From Rhodocyclaceae bacterium (GTDB taxonomy: Bacteria > Pseudomonadota > Gammaproteobacteria > Burkholderiales > Usitatibacteraceae): DNA of 64,000 nucleotides. A model generated the notes under the pieces. It was not told the origin of the DNA and did not search any database. It saw only the letters and a list, made by a program, of their open reading frames with translations. Below, in pieces: positions 34,056 to 41,345 of this stretch. Location: assembly GCA_020247545.1 (NCBI GenBank), contig JADCIX010000038.1, positions 1-64,000 on the forward strand, in the 5' to 3' direction. Position 1 is the first letter of the stretch. Each line of letters opens with the position of its first letter. The translations under genes and the position numbers were made by a program.

Positions 34056-36086
34056 CTAGATCGACGACCAAGCGGCATCCGGCGCAAACCGCGCACCGTG
34101 TTTGTCTTGTAGTGCCTTCATCTCCGCGAGCAATACATCTTTACCCGCAGCGCGAAGATAGTTGATCGGCCCACCGCGGTGTGGCGCAAAGCCGGTGCCA
34201 AAAATCACACCGGCGTCGCAAAGGTCCGCATCAGCAACAATGCCTTCACGCACACACGCGACTGCCTCATTCACTGCCGGCAGCGTCATACGCATCCACA
34301 GCGGTGCCAAATCAACCGTACCCGAACCGTTCGACTTTTGTGGACGACCGTTCACCCACTTGTAAAAACCTTCGCCGGTTTTTTTTCCGAGCTTTTTGGC
34401 CGCAACGAGTTCCTGAATCTTCTTTGGCTGTGGGTTACCGGGTTTGTGCAATTCGGTTCCGACCGCGAGACCAACATCGAGTCCCACCGTGTCGGCTAAT
34501 TCAATCGGCCCCATCGGCATGCCGAATTCTTTTGCCGCCGCGTCGATGGTCTCCGCCGGAATACCCTCCTCCAACATCACCTGTGCTTCGGTCATATAGG
34601 GCGTCAAGATACGATTGACCAAAAAGCCCGGCGCGGATTTAACTGGTAGAGGCAGTTTTTCGATCTTCTTCACAAAAATTTGCGCCGACTGCATCACCTC
34701 ATCGGAGGTCTGCGGTCCCTGCACGATTTCGACCAGCATCATCATCGCAACGGGATTAAAGAAGTGGATACCAACCAGCCGCTCAGGTCTCGCAAGGCTG
34801 GTTGATAGTTCTTGCAGTGGAATCGACGAGGTATTGGTCGCCAAGATAGCGCCTGGCTTCAGGCGCGGCTCGATTGATGCGTATAACGTCTTCTTGATTT
34901 CTGCGTTTTCTATGATCGCTTCAATCACCAAATCGCAGTGCGCAACACCGTCACCCTTCACGTCGGGTATCAAGCGATCCATTGCGGCTTGTATCAGATG
35001 CGCTTCCTTGAATTTTTTCTTGTAGAGCGCCACCGCACGCTTGATCGCCGGTGCGATACGGTCGTGATCCAAATCTTGCAGGGTAACGGTCATCCCCTTG
35101 AAGGCGCACCATGCCGCAATGTCACCTCCCATCACGCCAGCACCCACGACGTGTACGTGTTTGATATCCGACGAACCCGCGCCCAGCGCCTTCAGTCGGT
35201 CCTGCAGCTTAAAAATTCGAATCAAATTGCGCGCGGTTGGATGTTCAAACAACTTCTGCATCGAAGCGTTGGCATCGGCTGGTACCTTACGCGGGTCACC
35301 ATCGTACTTCTCCCACAGATCGATAATCGCGTAGGGCGCGGGATAGTGATCGGGCCGCGCCTTTTTTGCGACTTGTTTGCGCGACGCATTGGCCACCAGG
35401 CCGCGAATGAACGGCCAATTTGTGATCGCATCCTTTAGCGCAGGGTGATGTGGTGCAGGCGGTTTTTGCAGCAGCATGGTCGCCGCATTGGTGAAGTGAC
35501 GCCGCGGTGTAACGACGTCTACCAGCCCCATGCGCTTGGCAGTTTTTGCGTTGACTGCACGCCCCGTCAACATCAGCCCCAACGCCTGACCCGCGCCAAT
35601 CAGGCGTGGCATGCGTTGCGCACCACCCCATCCCGGGACGATGCCGATCATGACTTCAGGAAGCGCCATCTTGGTCTTTGGACCCTCGTCGGCAATTCGG
35701 TAACGACACGCGAGTGCTAACTCGGTACCGCCGCCCATACAAAAGCCGTGAATCAACGCAACGGTGGGAAAGGGAAGCGCCTCAACCTGATCAAACACAT
35801 CGAGTCCGAGCTTGGTCATCGCACCGGCTTCTTCGACGGTCTTGAAGCTGGTGAATTCATCGATGTCTGCGCCCGCCGCAAAGCCATTATCTTTGGCAGA
35901 CTGGATGGCGAGGCCTTTGACCGAGTTGGTTCGCAGATAGCTGCATACATCGCCCAACTCGCGCAGCGCCTCGGATGAAAATGTGTTGGTGGAATCTGTC
36001 GAGCCGTCGGGTTTGGCGCGATCAAATGTGAGGAAGCCAAGTCCGTTGGATTCAACCTGAAGGTGCCAGTGTTTCCAGTTCTGCAT
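34056..36086 (-). CDS. fadJ: Enoyl-CoA hydratase / 3-hydroxyacyl-CoA dehydrogenase (FadJ-type)
   Basis: A 676-residue multifunctional enzyme with the FadB/FadJ alpha-subunit order: hydratase first (GFCMGGGTELALACRYRI near 116-133 and GIVPGWGGAQRMPRL near 148-162), then the dehydrogenase (VVGAGVMGGDIAAW near 316-329, HFFNPVAMMMLVEIV and GFLVNRILTPYMTEA). It hydrates enoyl-CoA and oxidises 3-hydroxyacyl-CoA. The gene just upstream encodes a FadI-type thiolase, the natural complex partner. At 676 residues it is somewhat shorter than E. coli FadB/FadJ. Confidence 0.92.
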   Translation of the reverse strand: MQNWKHWHLQVESNGLGFLTFDRAKPDGSTDSTNTFSSEALRELGDVCSYLRTNSVKGLAIQSAKDNGFAAGADIDEFTSFKTVEEAGAMTKLGLDVFDQVEALPFPTVALIHGFCMGGGTELALACRYRIADEGPKTKMALPEVMIGIVPGWGGAQRMPRLIGAGQALGLMLTGRAVNAKTAKRMGLVDVVTPRRHFTNAATMLLQKPPAPHHPALKDAITNWPFIRGLVANASRKQVAKKARPDHYPAPYAIIDLWEKYDGDPRKVPADANASMQKLFEHPTARNLIRIFKLQDRLKALGAGSSDIKHVHVVGAGVMGGDIAAWCAFKGMTVTLQDLDHDRIAPAIKRAVALYKKKFKEAHLIQAAMDRLIPDVKGDGVAHCDLVIEAIIENAEIKKTLYASIEPRLKPGAILATNTSSIPLQELSTSLARPERLVGIHFFNPVAMMMLVEIVQGPQTSDEVMQSAQIFVKKIEKLPLPVKSAPGFLVNRILTPYMTEAQVMLEEGIPAETIDAAAKEFGMPMGPIELADTVGLDVGLAVGTELHKPGNPQPKKIQELVAAKKLGKKTGEGFYKWVNGRPQKSNGSGTVDLAPLWMRMTLPAVNEAVACVREGIVADADLCDAGVIFGTGFAPHRGGPINYLRAAGKDVLLAEMKALQDKHGARFAPDAAWSSI

Positions 36087-36127
36087 GCGCTGCTCCGAGT
36101 AGTGCGATATCTTGATTATTCATCGAC

Positions 36128-36193
36128 AAACTCGCCTGTCGGCGGGCATTTTCAGCCACAAATGCTTGAAAACGCGCACCAATAGGCGAGTTT
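36128..36193. repeat. Short dispersed repeat copy D inside a longer stem
   Basis: Copy D of the ~40-bp repeat lies at 36137-36178 (GTCGGCGGGCATTTTCAGCC onward). It is enclosed by perfect 10-bp arms AAACTCGCCT (36128-36137) and AGGCGAGTTT (36184-36193), so the whole 66 bp can fold as a stem with an inner hairpin. It lies in the 118-bp gap between the thiolase and FadJ-type genes and could adjust the level of the downstream genes. Confidence 0.5.
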
Positions 36194-36204
36194 TGAAAGC
36201 GGGA

Positions 36205-37482
36205 CTACGGCCGCTCCAACAACATTGCGCCGCCTTGGCCGCCACCGATACAAAGGCTAGCCGCCGCACGTTTTCCGCCAGTGCGTTCCAGAGTTTTCAA
36301 CGCATGCAGCACAACACGCGCGCCGGATGCGCCTATGGGATGACCGATGGCAATCGCCCCGCCGTCAACGTTGAACTTGGCGCGATCCACTGTACCGAAT
36401 GCGCCGCTCAAGCCGAGCTTCTCTTTGCAATAGGCTTCCGATTCCCACGCCGCGAGACAGCCGAGCGCCTGGGCGGCGAAGGCTTCGTTAATCTCAAGGC
36501 AATCGAGATCCTTAAGGCCCAGACCGTTGCGCAATAGCATCGGCGTAATCGCGTGCACTGGACCCAAGCCCATTTCCGCAGGATCAAGCCCGCTCCACTG
36601 CGAATCAACAATCGCGCCGAGCGGCGTCAAGTCGTACTTCGCAACCGCTTCCTCGGACGCGAGTATCAACATCGCCGCGCCGTCGGTGACTTGTGATGCA
36701 TTGCCTGCTGTTACGTTGCCATAGGTCTTGTCGAAGACGGGGCGTAACTTAGCCAGTCTTTCCTTGGTTGAATCGGTCCGCACACCATCATCTTCCCTGT
36801 ATACGATGCCCTTTGCGTCAATCAGCGGCTCTATTTCGCTAAAGTGACCTGCGGCCCGCCCGGCCAACACTCGCTGATGCGACTCTGCCGCAAACGCATC
36901 CATCATCTCACGCGTAATACCGAAGCGCTTGGCGACAATCTCCGCTGTCGCACCCATCGACAGTTTGACAATCGGATCCGTCAGGCCTTTAAGAATTGCG
37001 ATGACCGGAACGAGATAACTCAAGCGGAATTTTGTCGCAACGCTGGCACGCTGACCAAATGACTTTGCGGCGTACCAATCGGCAAGCCAATTCACCATCG
37101 CAGGGCCAAACAAGAGCGGCGCATGGCTCATGGCATCAGTTCCGCCGGCGAGCACAAGATGAGATTTACCGGCAAGGATATTCACATAGGCGGAGTCAAG
37201 CGCCTGCATCCCAGAGGCGCAGTTACGCATCACGGTCCATGCCGGCACCTTGTCGCCACAGCCGACGCGAAGTGCCACTACGCGACCGATGTTCGCCTCA
37301 TCGGCGGACGGCATCGCCGCGCCAACGATTACCTCATCAAATGCAGTTGGCGAAAACTTCTGACGCGCCAGCAATGCTCTGGCGCAGCCGACCGCAAGAT
37401 CGGCCCCGGAAAACGGGCCCAACCTGCCCTTGGCCTTTAGAAATGGCGTGCGTGCGCCATCAACGACATAGACTTTTTTCAT
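36205..37482 (-). CDS. fadI: Acetyl-CoA acyltransferase (thiolase, FadI-type)
   Basis: A 425-residue thiolase, longer than FadA and closer to FadI/trifunctional beta-subunit type. The catalytic residues are Cys88 (MRNCASGMQA), His381 (GHPIGASG) and Cys411 (LCIGGGQGG). The start is taken as ATG 37482; a GTG one codon upstream is possible and an AGGGG site lies in front. The stop of fadE is 9 bases upstream, so fadE, this gene and fadJ form a unit. The product cleaves 3-ketoacyl-CoA from the FadJ-type partner. Confidence 0.92.
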   Translation of the reverse strand: MKKVYVVDGARTPFLKAKGRLGPFSGADLAVGCARALLARQKFSPTAFDEVIVGAAMPSADEANIGRVVALRVGCGDKVPAWTVMRNCASGMQALDSAYVNILAGKSHLVLAGGTDAMSHAPLLFGPAMVNWLADWYAAKSFGQRASVATKFRLSYLVPVIAILKGLTDPIVKLSMGATAEIVAKRFGITREMMDAFAAESHQRVLAGRAAGHFSEIEPLIDAKGIVYREDDGVRTDSTKERLAKLRPVFDKTYGNVTAGNASQVTDGAAMLILASEEAVAKYDLTPLGAIVDSQWSGLDPAEMGLGPVHAITPMLLRNGLGLKDLDCLEINEAFAAQALGCLAAWESEAYCKEKLGLSGAFGTVDRAKFNVDGGAIAIGHPIGASGARVVLHALKTLERTGGKRAAASLCIGGGQGGAMLLERP

Positions 37483-37491
37483 CACGAACCC

Positions 37492-39972
37492 CTACTCTGC
37501 CGCTTCTGCGTACTTTGTTAAGCCGGTAATCGGCTTGCCGGTCGACTGCGCGACTGTCACGCCAAAATGCATATCAAAGTCATCAACACGTACAACTTCT
37601 TTCGACAGCACGCGGGCGCGTTTCCAGAGTGCCAGCTCGGTATCGGTGATTACCGAAAGGAATTTTGCCTCTTCGAAAATGGCATCTTGTGCTTTTGCTG
37701 TGATGCGGCCGGCTTTTTGCGCCGCCCGCACCTTCGCCTCGACTGGCTCGGCGGCCATCACGGCGTTCATCGCGGCATTTAGCTGCCCCATGATGTCCTG
37801 CTCATCATCCGGCAGGTACATACCGGCAATGAGGCGATCACGAGCCGCACATGGTGTGATCAGAATCTTTGCGACTTCGTGGCCGAGCTGATCGGACGGC
37901 TGGATCAGAGTCATGCCTTTCGGAAACACCAACCGGCGCAACACCCAAGCAATCGGACGATTCGGGAAATTTTTGATGATGCCGTCCATCGCCACCTGAA
38001 TCTTGAACGCACAGTCGTAGAGCGCCCATTTGAGTAACGGCAACTCATCTTTTTGTTGGCCACGTTCGTCATAGAACTTGAGTGCGCACGATGACAGGTA
38101 TAGGTAGGATAGGACGTCGCCCAGACGGGCGGAAAGTTTTTCCTTACGCTTTAGCGAGCCGCCGATCACAAACATGGAAACATCCGCCAGCAATGCAAAC
38201 GCTGATGAGAAGCGCGTCATCTGCTGGTAGTAACGTTTAGTTTCCGGGCATGCAGGAGCGGGCAAGCCAACACCTGCGGTAATTCCTAGCCAGAGTGAGC
38301 GAGCGGCGTTGCAGATGGTGAACTTGAGATGTTCCCAGAATGCCTCGTCAAACGCGTCGAGTGAATCTTCTCTCGCCGCTTTCATTTCCTTCAAAACCCA
38401 TGGGTGGCAGCGGATGGCGCCCTGACCAAAAATAATCAATGAACGCGTGAGAATGTTTGCTCCTTCAACAGTGATCGCGATTGGCACTTGCTGATACGCG
38501 CGCCCGAGATAATTGTTTGGTCCGAGGCAAATTCCCTTGCCCCCATGGATATCCATCGCATCAACCACCACCTGCCGCATGCGCTCGGTTGCGTGGTATT
38601 TTGAGATTGCGGAAAGTACGGAAGGTTTCTCGCCTAGGTCTAATGCGCCTGCGGTGATGGTGCGGGTTGCGTCCATCAAATAGGTCATCGCGCCGATTCT
38701 GGCAAGCGGCTCTTCGATACCCTCAAATTTGCCAATTGCTGTTTTGAACTGCTGACGAACACGCGAGTATGCGCCCGACGTAAATGAGGTCACTTTGCCA
38801 GCGGCTATCGACTGTGCAGGAAGTGAGATGGAACGGCCTGCTGCCAGACACTCCATCAGCATGCGCCAACCCTGTCCCAGCATCGCTTCGCCACCGATGA
38901 TCCAATCCATCGGGATGAACACATCCTTACCGGAGTTTGGTCCATTCATAAACGCGGCGTTGAGCGTCATGTGACGGCGTCCAATGTTGACGCCGGGATG
39001 ATTGGTGGGAATGAGGGCGCACGTAATGCCAAGATCAGTCTCACCACCCAACAACCTGTCAGGGTCGTAGGCTTTGAACGCCAAGCCGAGAATAGTGGCG
39101 ATCGGCCCCAAGGTGATGTAGCGTTTTTCCCATGTCAGGCGCAGGCCGAGTGTCTCGACGCCATTCCACATCGCTTTGCAGACGATACCCGCATCCGGCA
39201 TCGATGCGGCATCAGAACCCGCCTCAGGGCCGGTGAGTGCAAAACAGGGAATCTCAAGACCTTTCGCGAGTCGCGGCAGATAGTAGTCTTTCTGCGCCTT
39301 GGTACCGTAATGCATCAGCAATTCACCTGGGCCCAGTGAATTCGGCACCATGACTGAGACCGCCGCAGTCGAGGAGCGCGTTGAAATCTTCATCACCACC
39401 TGGCTGTGCCCATAGGCGGAGAAACCCTTGCCGCCATATTCCTTGGGAATGATCATGCCGAGGAAGCCGTTATCCTTGATGAACTGCCAGACGTTTGGTG
39501 GTAAGTCGTGTGCCTCATGGGTGATGTTCCATTCGTCGAGCATGCTGCACAACTCGTTGGTTGGACCATCGACAAACGCCTGCTCTTCAGCCGATAGCGT
39601 TGCGCGTGGCACTGCGAGCCATTTATTCCAATCGGGCCTGCCAGAGAAAAGATCACCATCCCACCAAACCGTGCCGGCCTCGAGCGCTTCCTGCTCAGTC
39701 GATGACATTTGTGGGAGCAACTTCTTGTACGTTGAAAACATCGGTGACGACAGCAACGCCAGGCGTAATGCTTTACTGTTGGCAATCACCGCGAAGGCGA
39801 TGAAGGCCAGCCAGACCATCCCCGCCAACACACCGCCAATCGCCCCCGTTACGGACCCAACAACGAGTCCAGCCCCGACAACAACCGACCATATCAATGC
39901 CGAGGCCGAGTGGTACGCCAGCGCCCAAATGATGGCGAGGGCAACAAACACAGTGATGAAGAAAGTCAGCAT
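37492..39972 (-). CDS. fadE: Acyl-CoA dehydrogenase FadE
   Basis: An 826-residue acyl-CoA dehydrogenase of the large FadE (YafH) type, catalysing the first step of beta-oxidation. Two hydrophobic N-terminal segments (residues 1-22 and about 27-70, FFITVFVALAIIWALAYH and VTGAIGGVLAGMVWLAFIAFAV) suggest membrane attachment. The dehydrogenase core follows (NGFLGMIIPKEYGGKGFSAYG, CFALTGPEAGSDAASMPD, GAYSRVRQQFKTAIGKFEGIEEPLARI, MDIHGGKGICLGPNNYLGRAYQQVP), then the DUF1974 C-terminal region. It is 68 bases downstream of the PsrA-type regulator gene and probably cotranscribed with it. Confidence 0.95.
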   Translation of the reverse strand: MLTFFITVFVALAIIWALAYHSASALIWSVVVGAGLVVGSVTGAIGGVLAGMVWLAFIAFAVIANSKALRLALLSSPMFSTYKKLLPQMSSTEQEALEAGTVWWDGDLFSGRPDWNKWLAVPRATLSAEEQAFVDGPTNELCSMLDEWNITHEAHDLPPNVWQFIKDNGFLGMIIPKEYGGKGFSAYGHSQVVMKISTRSSTAAVSVMVPNSLGPGELLMHYGTKAQKDYYLPRLAKGLEIPCFALTGPEAGSDAASMPDAGIVCKAMWNGVETLGLRLTWEKRYITLGPIATILGLAFKAYDPDRLLGGETDLGITCALIPTNHPGVNIGRRHMTLNAAFMNGPNSGKDVFIPMDWIIGGEAMLGQGWRMLMECLAAGRSISLPAQSIAAGKVTSFTSGAYSRVRQQFKTAIGKFEGIEEPLARIGAMTYLMDATRTITAGALDLGEKPSVLSAISKYHATERMRQVVVDAMDIHGGKGICLGPNNYLGRAYQQVPIAITVEGANILTRSLIIFGQGAIRCHPWVLKEMKAAREDSLDAFDEAFWEHLKFTICNAARSLWLGITAGVGLPAPACPETKRYYQQMTRFSSAFALLADVSMFVIGGSLKRKEKLSARLGDVLSYLYLSSCALKFYDERGQQKDELPLLKWALYDCAFKIQVAMDGIIKNFPNRPIAWVLRRLVFPKGMTLIQPSDQLGHEVAKILITPCAARDRLIAGMYLPDDEQDIMGQLNAAMNAVMAAEPVEAKVRAAQKAGRITAKAQDAIFEEAKFLSVITDTELALWKRARVLSKEVVRVDDFDMHFGVTVAQSTGKPITGLTKYAEAAE

Positions 39973-40040
39973 GGTGATTCCTTTTCGATAAAGCGTAATA
40001 GGTCGGTGATACTGAGCAACATCTACTTTCTAGGTAACTC

Positions 40041-40829
40041 TCAGTCTGATTCTGAAAACCATTGTTGCTGGTCTTGGGCCGTACCAACAGGTGCCCGCAA
40101 CCCGGCGGCAAGAAACGGGGCAAGCCGTTTCAGGAGCAGTTCATCGTTATCGACGTCTTCCGGCTGAATCTGCGAAATCAGTTTGAGGCCATCACTTCCC
40201 GCCAGCGTGTAGGAAAGCGCGCCCATCACGAAATGCAGGCGCCAAGAGACTTCCTCACGCGGGAGGCGGGGTAGAGCCTCACCAAACGCGGCACGAAAAC
40301 GACCAATCATCTCCGCATACTGCCGCGAGAGGAATTCTCGGATGAATGGCGCTGGATCCGCATAAGCGCGCCCAAGCAGGCGAAGGAAGTTCTTGCCGCC
40401 CTGCTCGTGGTCGCGTGCCAACTTCAACGCTGGGATGAACATGGCGGATATGATCCGCTCGCAGGTCAGCGGCTCGCCACCCGCTGCAGCCTCGTAGGCA
40501 GCCAGCAGTGCCATGCGGTCATTGTTCATGGGATCCAAGCGCCGGGTAAACACCGCTTGGAACAACTCTTCCTTGGAGCCAAAGTGGTAGTTTGCCGCCG
40601 CCAAATTTACGCCCGCTGCCGTGGTGATCAGACGCAGGCTGGTCGCCTCAAAGCCATGCTCCATAAACAATTCTTCTGCAGCGTCGAGAATCCGGCGCTT
40701 GGTATCGCCCGCATCGGCAGGTTTGTCCGTCAGCTTGCCAACAACACTGATGGCAATGGTCGCTGGGATAGCACCAGTGCTACTAGAAACAACTTCTACG
40801 GGCAGTCGACGTACGACCGGTTGGCTCAT
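40041..40829 (-). CDS. psrA: PsrA-like TetR-family fatty-acid regulator
   Basis: A 262-residue TetR-family repressor. The helix-turn-helix region (ILDAAEELFMEHGFEATSLRLITTAAGVNLAAANYHFGSKEELFQAVF, about residues 46-93) and the C-terminal APRLPREEVSWRLHFVMGAL-type segment closely follow Pseudomonas PsrA, which releases DNA on binding long-chain acyl-CoA. It has a ~40-residue N-terminal extension relative to PsrA. The operator CAAAC-GAGT-GTTTG lies 42-59 bases upstream of its own start, implying autoregulation and control of the downstream fadE-fadI-fadJ genes. Confidence 0.85.
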   Translation of the reverse strand: MSQPVVRRLPVEVVSSSTGAIPATIAISVVGKLTDKPADAGDTKRRILDAAEELFMEHGFEATSLRLITTAAGVNLAAANYHFGSKEELFQAVFTRRLDPMNNDRMALLAAYEAAAGGEPLTCERIISAMFIPALKLARDHEQGGKNFLRLLGRAYADPAPFIREFLSRQYAEMIGRFRAAFGEALPRLPREEVSWRLHFVMGALSYTLAGSDGLKLISQIQPEDVDNDELLLKRLAPFLAAGLRAPVGTAQDQQQWFSESD

Positions 40830-40848
40830 TGTCTAATCATTTCAGTGG

Positions 40849-40888
40849 GTTATATGGGAAAAGCAAAAAGTTCAAACGAGTGTTTGAA
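40849..40888 (-). promoter_or_regulatory. Predicted psrA promoter overlapping a PsrA-type operator
   Basis: On the minus strand a -35-like TTTGAA (40871-40876) and a -10-like TATAAC (40849-40854) are 16 bases apart. The -35 lies inside the perfect palindrome TTCAAAC-GAGT-GTTTGAA (40871-40888), which fits the published PsrA consensus of (C/G)AAAC-N2-4-GTTT(G/C). Binding of the regulator here would block RNA polymerase. I found no second copy of this palindrome in the fad region. Confidence 0.7.
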
Positions 40889-41049
40889 ACAAGCGTATTA
40901 CCACTTATAGATAGGTGTCAATCACAATCGATGTTGCAATGCAGCAGTCCGATGCGATTTATCCCCTTCGAACTGTCAGAGTGTCCATCTGACGTGCACT
41001 TTGGAGCATTTATGACTGAAAAGCCGCGTAAATAAACGACTTTGGGCCA

Positions 41050-41079
41050 AAAAAAAGCCGCTCATTGAGCGGCTTTTTT
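41050..41079. terminator. Bidirectional rho-independent terminator
   Basis: GCCGCTC (41057-41063) and GAGCGGC (41067-41073) form a tight stem with a 3-base loop, flanked by an A-run on the left and a T-run on the right. On the minus strand it ends the transcript of the 43-residue gene at 41126-41257. No plus-strand gene precedes it. Confidence 0.85.
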
Positions 41080-41125
41080 GAAATGCAGAAGAAACTCGTT
41101 CTTCTTATTAGTCTAGTTCTTCTTA

Positions 41126-41257
41126 CTAGTTCTTCTTTATTGCTTCCAGCATCTTAAACGTCGACTTGTTTGCGCCGATGAAAAGACGTTTGAAGTATTT
41201 GCCTAAGCAACGACGCTCTAGCGTGTTGCGGCGGGTACGCTTGCGTTCGCCTGCCAT
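41126..41257 (-). CDS. Small highly basic protein (43 aa)
   Basis: A 43-residue product (MAGERKRTRRNTLERR... ending in MLEAIKKN) with a very high Lys/Arg content. The gene has a clear Shine-Dalgarno (AGGAG six bases before the ATG) and a strong terminator about 50 bases after the stop, so it looks like a genuine single-gene transcript. I do not recognise the family; basic composition suggests RNA or ribosome association, which is inference. The end of the gene is partly duplicated: AAGAAGAACTAG, including the stop codon, recurs in imperfect tandem copies just downstream (to about 41100). Confidence 0.7.
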   Translation of the reverse strand: MAGERKRTRRNTLERRCLGKYFKRLFIGANKSTFKMLEAIKKN

Positions 41258-41345
41258 GGTGACTCCTAAAGGTAATTAATATTTTCGAATGCCTTGAATT
41301 ATAGTGGATTCTGGCAGATCAGTCCGCCCGAATTTTTTCCGCCAG

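Noticed and set aside
40829-41035. A 68-residue plus-strand frame upstream of psrA
   Set aside because: It runs through the promoter/operator of psrA, lacks a ribosome site and shows no family features.
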